A stretch of 64,000 bases of DNA, taken from Vitellaria paradoxa. Taxonomy: Eukaryota; Streptophyta; Magnoliopsida; Ericales; Sapotaceae. Positions 55,349-64,000 of the stretch are shown here, piece by piece (the stretch's first letter is position 1; every line of letters starts with the position of its first letter). Location of the stretch: assembly GCA_019916065.1 (NCBI GenBank), contig CM034237.1, forward strand, positions 26,284,340 to 26,348,339. Direction: 5' to 3'. A program made the translations under genes and the position numbers. The notes below the pieces were generated by a model. The model saw only the letters and a list, made by a program, of their open reading frames with translations, did no database searches and was not told where the DNA came from.

Positions 55349-56203
55349 TTTTTTTATTTGTTTATTTTCTGATGATGCAATGAATTCATACGTCACACCT
55401 GGATCACGTGCAACTAGTCTTCAACGTTGATCAACAAATTCTACCTCGAAAAACCAGTGTAATACTTGCCAAAGAGTCTTTAATGTTCAGGTTAGTAATA
55501 GTTCTGTATTGATTTTGGCAAAGTTTTAACATAAAAGAGTGTCATACCTTGCAGAATTAGTAGGATTTCTTTATATAGGCGCCAACTTAGAGAAATCTTT
55601 GGAAGGCATTTTAATTGGAACGGCGTAATCTTTGGAAGTCGGTAACTATCCATTTATGGGATATCTAGGGATCCCACAATTGTTGCCCCTAGTTATGGGA
55701 TGGATGGTTATCTATAATTTGGTAAGGATAACTTACTTGTAGCAAAGAATCTCGAAATACCTCATAGTATACCTTCAGGTCTTGTTAGGGATAACTCGAT
55801 TAGGAAGATGATCGGTCAGAGAATGACTAACCAAGGCACTTGGGGTTTGATCAACCACAATCTGATCAACTTGGCTTCTTTCTTTAACAGGCTTTCTAAT
55901 CTAGTCAGGATTACTCCCATCATTTCCAATCAAATGGCAATAGTAAGTCAATAATAAAAAGCTTAATGATTAATTTTCTTAAATACTAATTAAGAAAAAA
56001 AAATAAGTGTGTAATTAATATAGCTTTAAACTTCTGAATTGAATAGTACGCTTACATTCTATAAGAACTCTACCCACCAAAGACCAAAACGGGTTGAGTT
56101 ACTTACCAAAAAAAAAACGGGTTGAGTCCAAAATTCTTGTAGCATATTTTGAGAGCTAATATTGTGCTATCCATACATACTTATTCCAATTCAAGTGATG
56201 CAC
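55349..56203. other. Unassigned region, possibly LTR remnant
   Basis: No gene seen. The moderate GC content, the TATATAGGCGCC near 55573 and GGGATCCCACAATTGTTGCC near 55668 resemble LTR/leader DNA of gypsy elements in minus orientation, but I could not find a partner copy in the window. Confidence 0.35.
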
Positions 56204-56455
56204 TTAGGACTCATTTGGTAACCTATAACTTTTTCTAATTTTTTTTCAAGTTTTATTTTTTACACAATAGATTGAATGTTTTATTAAACGCGTAAGAAGC
56301 TTTCATACATAGAAGTTCCAATTTTTTTCTTAAATTTCTCTAAATATTCACCAAAAATCGAATGTTTTATGAAACTCACAAAAATTTTACTTCTTATCGA
56401 GTTTGTAACTTTTGTAAACAAAATTACGAATTTTTTAATTACAAACGGACCCTTA
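56204..56455. mobile_element. PIF/Harbinger-like (Tourist) MITE
   Basis: A 246-bp element (56207-56452) with imperfect inverted ends GGACTCATTTGGTAAC and (reverse complement) GGGTCCGTTTGTAAT, flanked by TTA on both sides (56204-56206, 56453-56455). TTA duplications and GG...TTTGG ends are the hallmark of Tourist-type MITEs. Non-coding. Confidence 0.68.
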
Positions 56456-56626
56456 TTTTCTTTTTCCTGTCTTCAAGGAGGGGTCTCAAGTAATTCAAAG
56501 TTTATCAATTCACTCAAACGAGGGCAGGGCCGGGAAGAGTGCGTCTACAGGCTTAACAACCGATCATCCATCAAAAGCACACCTATTAACGATTATGGCT
56601 AAGTGCACACTCTACTTTCTCTTTTT

Positions 56627-56665
56627 CTTTTTTTTTTTTTTTTTTTTTTTGGGGGGGGGGGGGGA
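56627..56665 (+). repeat. Poly(T)-poly(G) tract
   Basis: About 22 T followed directly by about 14 G (one A near the end). Likely to be unstable and error-prone in sequencing. Confidence 0.85.
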
Positions 56666-58486
56666 GGGAGAAAGGTGTATCCATAGGGTCATAGCCATAT
56701 ATGTGTGGACGTGCATGTATTATTTGCTCGTGTTGTGTGCGCGCGCCACGAATTTACGGGACCACAACCACTGCATCTGCTTTTGGTAAAATCAGACCTT
56801 TTTATTTTGGCCTGAAAATAAATCCACGTGATAGCAGAGACAATGACTTGCAGTGGCTGCGTTGGCAAGGATGGAATAGAAGGTTACTTCTATCATTCAC
56901 TTGGGGTATCTTGAGAAGCAATACTGGACTGCACGACATCAAGTATTACCACTAGAATAGAACAGCTGTCATACAATAATAATACAGATGAAAATAAAGG
57001 TATTTAGAGTGTCAATAAATGAGATAAAATAAGATAATTTAAAATAATTTGTAAATTTGTAAGTCATGCAGTGAGATAAAAAGTGAATAACTTTTAAAAA
57101 TTTTTAGAAGTTTTCAAAGTTTTTCAGCGTTTTTCAATGCGCCAAAACGCACCTTAAATAAAAATTAGCATAAGGAAACTCAACATAATTACATTAAGAT
57201 TTTGATTGGAGTTTCTGAATCTCTGTAACATAGTATACATTTGAAATTTTCATATGTAAGTAGGTATGGTAAAACCCAAATGAACAATTTCTCAAGTTTT
57301 TGATTGAGCGAGCTACTGTTGGTGGGGCTGCCAAAATCGACACTCCAGGCTATAGATTGCCATTTCTCCCTCGTATATCAATCAGCTTCCCTTCACAACT
57401 TTGCATTTCTCATCAAGTATATCTATCATACTCTTGTGACAATTATACATAGTATACATATCATTTCGACTGTCAAATCTGAATATGTTTGCATCTCACA
57501 TCCACAACAAGATGGCGAATGCGCGGAGCATACCATTTTACTCTCTCCACATGCTCTATCGAAACATCCCACAAATAGCCTACAAATAACAATCAAAATA
57601 TACTATCAAACTCCCACAATTTCATCATTTTTTTCTTTTAAGGAAAACGAAGAAGATAAATTATATGCCTGATAAAAAATACAATAATTGCATATCTAGT
57701 CCATTTAAAATATGAGGGAAAAAAAAAAAGGGAACTCAATCACAAAGCCCACCAAGAATATAATTTTCTTATTTTCTGTGTTTGGTTAAAAGAGGTGAGT
57801 TGAGATAATGATACCTTCTGATCTGGAAATTTCATAAATAGATTTCAAAACATGTTGTGTCCAAATACCCTCCTCTGAGTCCTTTGCATTCCCATGCACA
57901 TGTAATATTCCACCTTCATTCCTGCATTAGCAACATTGCCTTTCAGCCCCCCACACACAAAATAGAGAGAGAGAGAGAGAGAGAAAAGGGGGGTTTGGGC
58001 TAGGGCTTGCCAATGGGCAAGCCAAGCTAAAAATAAATATGTTGCCTACTAGACGACCAAAAAAATCAGCCATAAATTTAATCCCAGGCTTGCCACTTAT
58101 TTTTTTAAACATTTTAAAACTATCTTTTAGATAAAATATAATTTTAAAAATTATAAAAGTAGTTGAGTATCAAAATAAATATTTTTTTTAATAAAATTTG
58201 CTATCAAAACACAATTTTTATAAGAAAATACAAATAAAATAATATATAAAAATACTCTCCAAGAAAAGAATTATGGGCAAAGAGCTCGAGATCGAATCAG
58301 ATATGGAATGTGCGGTTATCGGCGTAAAGAAGGAATAAGTCTTGGCTCAGCTAGACATTCCTTTGCTAGCTCCTTTGCTAGCTTGAAGTTCAGTTCCTTG
58401 TCTTCCCCGTTCTTTAGAAGTTGCTAGCACTATTTGTTCTTTGCTCGAAAATCAATATGCTACTTATATAGCTTATCCTTAGACCT
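56666..58486. other. Unassigned region
   Basis: No gene recognised. The longest open stretch (57304-57672) has no recognisable domain. A (GA)n run lies at about 57963-57986, and the segment about 58105-58250 (TATCAAAACACAATTTTTAT, ACAAATAAAATAATAT) recurs at about 59125-59800, where a MITE interrupts it. Confidence 0.5.
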
Positions 58487-58600
58487 TTCAAAGCCCTGCG
58501 TTTACTTCTATTGTGGGGAATGTATTTGGGTTCAAAGCCCTGCGTTTACTTCTATTGTGGGGAATGTATACAGGTTCAAAGCCCTGCACACTTTACTTCT
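58487..58600 (+). repeat. 44-bp tandem repeat
   Basis: TTCAAAGCCCTGCGTTTACT and on starts at 58487, 58531 and 58575: two nearly identical 44-base units and a partial third. Confidence 0.92.
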
Positions 58601-59188
58601 GGAAGATCTACGTATTCAGCTGATACCTGTTACAGTTGTTAGTCAATACAAAGACTCTCTATTACATATGTGCTGTACACAAGATTTTTATCTCAAACGG
58701 CTCCTCCCTTACGTGCATAATGAGAATAATATATGAAATCCACAAAGATTAGAACATTCTCGTTTAACTAAGCATGGCGGTCATCTTTGCTCAGTTTGGG
58801 TTAGGCCTTGATGCTGCAACTAAGGCATTACTCAATAGAGGTGCAAGGCTTACAAAAGTACCTAAACAACAATAATATGCACTGCTTCCAATTGAAAACA
58901 AAATCTAGTCATTTTATACTAAAAATAATCTGCTATCAGTTGCAATTATTTGTGTTAGATAGCGCGCGTTAAAATTCGTCACGTGATTGTCCTGGCGATG
59001 CATAAAGCCAAAACAAGTTGACCTTCCCCACCATCACCTCACCTTGATAAAAGGGCCAGGCCCAAAAATATAAGGCCTAACTTAATTCCCAAGCCATCCA
59101 CAAAAACTGTTTATTTTTTGTTTTCAACATTTTTTTAACTATATTTTAGATAAAAAATAATTTTAAAAATTATATATTTAGTTTAGCA
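58601..59188. other. Unassigned region
   Basis: No gene or named repeat recognised apart from the paralogous segment starting at about 59125. Confidence 0.5.
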
Positions 59189-59718
59189 TTAAATAAAGGC
59201 AAATCACATTTACCTCCCCTTAACATTTGGATAATTACACTTGGCACCCACAACACTTAAAAGTTATACTTACTTCCCTTATTTTAAAATATTGTTAACA
59301 TTGACCCCCTTCCAATAAAATCAATCATTAAAACTTAATATAAACCATCAAACTAATCAAAATTTTAGGTATTTTTCTTATTTTACCCCTCCCTCTCTCA
59401 CATCTTTCAGTTTTCTTTACAAAAATCATCAAAAATTTTGTTTTTACATATTTTTTACTTTTTTTTTTTTTGGTGGGGGGGATTTTTATAAAGTAAACTA
59501 ACGAAAATGTGAAAAATTGAGGGATAAAATACAAAAAAAGCCTAAAATTTTAGTTATTTTAATATTTTATATTAAATTTTAACGGTTAATTTTATCAAAA
59601 ATTGATCAATGTTAACATTTCAAAATAAGGGATGTAAGTATAACTTTTAAATATTGTAAATGCTAAGCATAATTACTAAATGTTAAGTGAAAATAGATGT
59701 AATTTACCCTTAAATAAA
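59189..59718. mobile_element. Mutator-like foldback MITE with 9-bp TSD
   Basis: A 512-bp non-coding element (59198-59709) flanked by perfect 9-bp duplications TTAAATAAA (59189-59197, 59710-59718). The two halves are inverted copies: GGCAAATCACATTTACCTCC versus GGGTAAATTACATCTATTTT, and AAAAGTTATACTTACTTCCC versus AAAAGTTATACTTACATCCC. A 9-bp TSD with long TIRs is characteristic of Mutator-like elements. Confidence 0.9.
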
Positions 59719-60220
59719 TTTTTTTTTTATAAACTTTGATATCAAAACACAATTATTATAAAAAAAAATACAAATAAAATAATATAAGTACAAATAAAAA
59801 AATTTTAAAACTTTCTCAGGCTGGACTGTTAGGACTATGCTTACCCCTTGGGGAAAAAAAAGACACTAGACATGAGAAAATAATCCCCCCCCCCCACACA
59901 CACACACAAAGAGAGAGAGAGAGAGAGATGAGAAAAGAAAAGAAAAAGGCAAACAATATAGAAGAATAAGAAAGAGGGGAAAAAAATATGCAAACAACAG
60001 ATCAAAGAAAAAGTTCAGATGTAAATTAACAGAGGACTCTTTTGTTTCCTTTCTTCTTTTAGGCATCAATAATATTCCAAGGAAAACATGTAAGAAATCA
60101 GCATAACCAAATGGAGAATATCAAACGACATATTTTCTCCAATTGAGGATTAATATACTTTGATTCAAACTCCTGTCACTATAATTGACCAAAATGATTG
60201 TAATTGAACAAATTTACTGT
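59719..60220. other. Unassigned region with (AC)n(GA)n microsatellite
   Basis: Poly(C), (CA)n and (GA)n runs at about 59886-59928. No gene seen. Confidence 0.55.
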
Positions 60221-60887
60221 AGGTGACCGATGCCACATCACCACCCTTAGATGGTACCAACCACGTGACAAGCCTATCAAGGTGGTAGCAACACCCCTAC
60301 TGTGGGAAGATGATCCATCCCTAACAACTCCCTAAGGGCATTTCAACTTGGGGACATTTCTGGCCCTAGAGTGACTCTCTTACATACATTAAGGGTCAGC
60401 TCCTTGGGTTAGGAGCAAGACCTAAGGACTCCTAACTAATCGGAGATGGCTAAAATTAAGTAATTCATTGAAATACCTTCGACCAACCCAAAGAGAATCC
60501 CTACCCAACAAAGCCGACTAAGACATGGCCATACATGTACAACCACGATCCTCGTACCTGCCAACAATACGAAAACGTAGCCATGCCAATAGTTGGATCC
60601 AAACACGTAGAGTTGGATACCTAGCCAAGGACCACTATCCTAGATGCATGTGGAAGGCAACCTTCTTATCCTGATCCCTCCCTATAAATAGCTCTCCACC
60701 AACAACAACAAAGAGACCCTCTCAACTCCCATAATAGCTTCACCTTTATAATCTCTCTCTCTCTCTCTCTCTCTCTTCAAGCTGCCCTAACTTTCATCTC
60801 ACTTGTCTCCGGTGCATCACGCTATTAAAAATGACTAACATTGTTACTAACCCATCAAACTGTCCAGCTCAATGCTAATACCCCACA
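60221..60887 (+). repeat. Tat-like 5' LTR
   Basis: Right end fixed by similarity with the 3' copy at ...ATACCCCACA; left end approximate. TATAAATA at 60683-60690 is a good TATA box. A (CT)n run at about 60753-60776 lies in the leader part. Confidence 0.65.
60683..60690 (+). promoter_or_regulatory. TATA box of the Tat-like LTR
   Basis: TATAAATA in the 5' LTR; the same motif in the 3' LTR at 63203-63210. Confidence 0.6.
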
Positions 60888-61029
60888 TCATACTCCACTA
60901 GAGAAGAGCACCCAGTGCCTTTCATGGAAACTTAGAAGAACATGGCTAGAAAGATCAACACAGGACTAGATGGCGGCAACAACTTCAGACGAAGCAAGAC
61001 AACTCCAATTCACCAAAGCGAACAACTCC

Positions 61030-61975
61030 AATTCACCAAAGCGAACCAACTTCGGGTAATGATAGAGCAACTTTGGCTTCCCAACAAGCCCAAGAAGCTA
61101 TGCAACACAACCAACAGGCCTTAACGGAGGTTGTAATGGCCCTCCAGCGAAACCCAACATTGCTGCCTTTGTTTCCCTCTAAGGTGGCATTGTTCGCTCC
61201 CGCCAACTCGGGAAACTACCTTATCACTCGCAACGATAGCAATGCCCGTATCCTTCCCTTAGGTGTCCCCATAGCCATTGGACTCCCATAGCAGTACAGC
61301 ATCCTAATGGCGCCATTACTAGCTGGCCCAACAATAGGAAGCCATCCCACAATACCTGTTGACAGACAAACCCCGCCACTAAGACCATCAACCTCCTCCC
61401 AAAATGAAGTTCCCAACATCACACCAGTGAACCTCTATCCTCAAAATGTTCACCCTCCAGTCACCTCACTACCCAAAGCTCATTGTTTTGCAGAGCGTGC
61501 ACTTCAACCCATATTCAACCTTGAGTAGTTGAGACACATGCGCAACCTAGTGCAACAAGAAGGTTCCGGTGCCACTGTGGGATTAGATTTTGACTTGTGC
61601 CCCCCGTCCCCACAGGATGGCGTAACTTCCCCACCCCGGAGAATTCACAATGCCCAAGTTAAAGGGAGCATGTAGTCAGGTTCATTGACACCCTTGGAAT
61701 CCACAGAGTGGATAAGACCCTTCGCTTGCAAGGATCCTCCAAGTCCCTCATTGATATAGCCTACACATGGTACGCCAACCTCCCTGAGTGCTCAATGTTA
61801 GTGTGAGAAGACCTAATGAAAATTCCAAGCCAAATTTTTCTATGTTGAAGAAAGGCCTACTACCCTTTGCCTTATCTGTGAATCTCAGAAGAACGGAGAA
61901 GAGGAGGTTTTGAAAGAATGCAGTTGATGTTGAAGAACCCCTCTCTGAAGATCACTTGGTTAAAATTTGCATCAA
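61030..61975 (+). pseudogene. Tat-like gag (decayed)
   Basis: The N-terminal part (61073-61291) gives QQAQEAMQHNQQALTEVVMALQ, a Gln-rich helical lead typical of Tat gag. A Pro/Thr-rich linker (61307-61528) follows. After stops comes the Retrotrans_gag domain at about 61676-61975: VRFIDTLGIHRVDKTLRLQGSSKSLIDIAYTWYANLPECSML, then frame changes, and NPSLKITWLKFASR. The YTWYxNLP motif is diagnostic for this lineage. Confidence 0.8.
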
Positions 61976-63164
61976 GAGGATGATGACTCGGAAAAGAATG
62001 GGAGTAATCGCATGCTCTAGGAAAAAATGAACACCAGACACCACAATAATGGACTCATCCTTAGCCTCAAGGTCCACCAACACATAAGGGCTAGTTGTCT
62101 TGTCTTTCTTGGGATATATGACAATGTGATCCCAGATAGAATCCCCTTGCAAGTAAAAGGCCCAAAACTGTTTCTCCTTCGCGAATACAACTAGCATAAT
62201 TGGACAAGCTTTGCCACACCCTTTAAATTGACACCTGAATCTACTAGCTACTTATAATATGGTTTTATATAATATGGTTTTATAAACCTTGGGGTACCAT
62301 CATAGGAAGATGGAAAAAGATCCCCACCAAAGCCACCTTCCCCTACGAAATAACACATATAAGCACCCCTCACTGAAGAAGATCCCCTAGTCCATAAGCC
62401 TTGGTCATCTCAAAAAACAATGAATGAAGGAAAGCAAAGACCAAATGAGGACAATCCTCGCCCCATGGGAACCCCCGCCACAAAAACTCCAAGCCATAAA
62501 AAAAAAAAAAAATGATACTAAAAACTAACGCATAGCTGTAGGAAGATAACCCCACTCTCACTGCAGAAACCAAGCCCTCATTAGCTCCTGATGTCCCACA
62601 ACCAGCCATAGAAAAAGCAATCCCAAATCATGCCAGATACCACAAGACCATCTCACATCAAGTTTCCAAAGGCCACCAAAACTATTGCCTCATTAAGTCG
62701 CCCATATGCTTGGCCTTTGCGAAGCCTTCGACGAGCCCAAATCGCACCATGCCGAAATAATCATCAATAGAGTATTCCCCAAGCAGAGGGTTGCTAACTT
62801 TAAGACATTAATAGCTACGGATGCACTGTATCTCACGGGAACTAGAAGCCCACCATGAGGGGCCATCCTTACAAGGCCAAGAGCACTTTGTCCACCTTGA
62901 CCATAAGAAAGAAGATGATGTGGGAATCTTAGTAACCAACAAGTTGCCAAAGATAAAGATCATGGCAAAATTAATTGCCTCACACAGAAAACCCTAATCG
63001 TCGTAGAACCAACTCCCAACCTTTGCCAAAACTCTATGCAGGGAACCCTTGTTTTAGCCAACCGCAATAGCCTCCCCCAAATCCTCTAATTGTCGCAAAA
63101 GAACACCCAAATGCACACCACACGAGCCCAATACTCCAAGGCCCAGTGGTCGAGGACACTGTAC
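61976..63164. other. Tat-like internal region of unknown origin
   Basis: About 1.2 kb between gag and 3' LTR. The plus strand shows no pol similarity. Three open stretches lie on the minus strand (62197-61952, 62609-62370, 62950-62693; for example FAKEKQFWAFYLQGDSIWDHIVIYPKKDKT). I do not recognise them. They may be fragments of captured DNA or chance frames. Confidence 0.4.
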
Positions 63165-63402
63165 TCGACATAAAGGCCAACCTTCTTAGCCTAATCCATT
63201 CCTATAAATACTTCTCTACCAACAACATTGAAAGGATTCTCTCTCACCTCCAACAATAGTTTCACCTTTGAGATCTCTCTCTCTTCTATTGCTACAGGCT
63301 ATCCTAACTCTCACTTCGCTTGCCTTGTGTGTCACGATATTGAAGACGATTGACTTCGTTCCCAACCCACTGGACTGTCCATCTCGACACCGATCCCCTA
63401 CA
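63165..63402 (+). repeat. Tat-like 3' LTR, partial
   Basis: Matches 60650-60887 from the CCAACCTTCTTA segment to the end. TATAAATA lies at 63203-63210. The upstream U3 part is missing or replaced. Confidence 0.78.
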
Positions 63403-63479
63403 CCCACCAATAGATTTTACATGTATTAGATCAAATAATTCCTTACTACATCATAAACGGAGATAATAATAATCTCTAA

Positions 63480-64000
63480 CGTTAGGTATCAACTAATGGC
63501 ATAAGTTGGTTGACAAAACTTTTTAATGTAGTGCTAAAGAGCAAGAAGATGCCTAATACATGGAGGAAAAATATCCTTATACCCATATACAAGAACAAAT
63601 GAGACATTCAGAACTGTGCGAACTACCGCGGGATTAAATTGATGAGCCATACAATGAAATTATGGGAGAGAGTTATTGAGAGAAGACTAAGAAGACAACA
63701 AACGTTTCAGAGAACCAATTTGGTTTCATGCCTGGAAGATCAACTATGGAGGCTATCTTTCTCTTGAAGAGGTTAATGGAACAGTATAGAGAATATCAAA
63801 AAGATTTACATATGGTGTTCATCAATTTAGAGAAGGCATATGATCGGGTTCCTAAGGAGATTCTATGGAGAGTATTGGAAAAGAAAAGAGCGTGTGTTGC
63901 ATATATTGAGACGATAAAGGACATGTATGATAGAACCCTGACATCTATATGGACGACTGGTGGAGAGACTAATGAGTTCCCTATTACGATTGGTTTACAT
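63480..64000 (+). pseudogene. RTE-type LINE reverse transcriptase, partial
   Basis: Reads SWLTKLFNVVLKSKKMPNTWRKNILIPIYKNK, then a stop (TGA at about 63600), [30 protein letters not shown], a frame change at about 63700, and [58 protein letters not shown]...[12 protein letters not shown]. Motif A reads [12 protein letters not shown] where FID is expected, so its catalytic Asp is Asn. The downstream YxDD box lies beyond the window. It belongs to the same broad class as the fragment at 32042-32695. Confidence 0.92.

Larger units (their letters stand above)
60221..63402 (+). mobile_element. Non-autonomous Tat-like LTR retrotransposon
   Basis: The segments 60650-60887 and 63165-63402 are direct repeats: both have ACCTTCTTA, CCTATAAATA, ACCAACAAC, TTCACCTTT...ATCTCTCTCTC, CTAACT(T/C)TCA and end ...CCCCACA / CCCCTACA. 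These are the R/U5 parts of LTRs. The internal region holds a gag remnant of the Tat lineage but no pol. The upstream U3 of the right LTR does not match the left one, so the 3' LTR is truncated or the element was rearranged. The left border is approximate. Confidence 0.75.

Noticed and set aside
55349..56203. Assignment as a Tat/Ogre solo LTR
   Set aside because: Only general resemblance; no second copy, no clear TG...CA ends and no target duplication in the window.
57304..57672. 122-codon open stretch as a possible host gene
   Set aside because: No recognisable domain, no exon-like context, low-complexity ends; a chance frame in AT-rich DNA is more likely.
1..64000. CRISPR arrays, operons, riboswitches, tRNA or rRNA genes
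   Set aside because: No spacer-repeat pattern, no gene clusters, and no cloverleaf or rRNA core was recognised. The tRNA-like words are primer binding sites of retrotransposons.

Overview
The window is plant nuclear DNA: AT-rich, with no operons, no ribosome binding sites and no recognisable intact host gene. Almost everything that can be identified is a transposable element or its wreckage: Ty3/gypsy elements (two chromodomain/Tekay-like, one full-length Athila-like, three Athila-like solo LTRs, one Tat-like), two copia elements (one Sirevirus-like), RTE- and L1-type LINE fragments, hAT transposons, and Mutator- or PIF-like foldback elements and MITEs. The element types suit a seed plant, probably a dicot. 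I cannot name the species.

Layout. 1-18190: 3' part of a decayed Tekay-like gypsy element ('A': RT, RNase H, integrase, chromodomain-like tail, PPT, 3' LTR). Its 3' LTR is split by a complete 13.2-kb Athila-like element on the minus strand ('B', 4033-17220; target-site duplication AAGAG; tRNA-Asp-type PBS; gag, protease, RT, RNase H, integrase, and an env-position ORF). 18191-19163: unassigned. 19164-34337: a Russian doll. Solo LTR C1 (TSD TCTAT) is split by Tekay-like element D (20307-33956; iMet-type PBS). D is interrupted at its gag start by solo LTR C2, which is itself interrupted by the opposite-strand solo LTR C3 (TSD TGTTA). D also carries a 980-bp foldback transposon between gag and protease (TSD CTTGGGCA) and a 5'-truncated RTE LINE in its 3' LTR.

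34338-40951: a degenerate zf-MYM/DUF4371-type hAT transposase relic flanked by two long inverted arms, each ending in a hAT dimerisation-domain exon. 40952-44087: a hAT transposon with 8-bp TSD ATTCTAAG whose single frame carries six in-frame stops. 44096-46364: AT-rich with short tandem repeats. 46365-50112: Sirevirus-like copia element (minus strand, pol missing). 50113-about 54270: LTR, PBS and decayed gag of another copia element. 54779-55262: tail of an L1 LINE. 55263-60200: intergenic DNA with a PIF-like MITE, a MULE-like MITE and a 44-bp tandem repeat. About 60220-63402: non-autonomous Tat-like LTR element. About 63480-64000: RTE LINE reverse transcriptase running off the window.

The relative order of insertions can be read from the nesting: A before B; C1 before D; D before C2, the foldback element and the LINE; C2 before C3. 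No autonomous element looks intact. Catalytic residues are lost in several polyproteins (RT of A and D, protease of D, integrase and RNase H of B). I find no convincing new biological system. The most unusual signals are a duplicated polypurine-tract-plus-hairpin module in B, a perfect terminal hairpin at the LTR tip of the B/C family, and the nested architecture itself.
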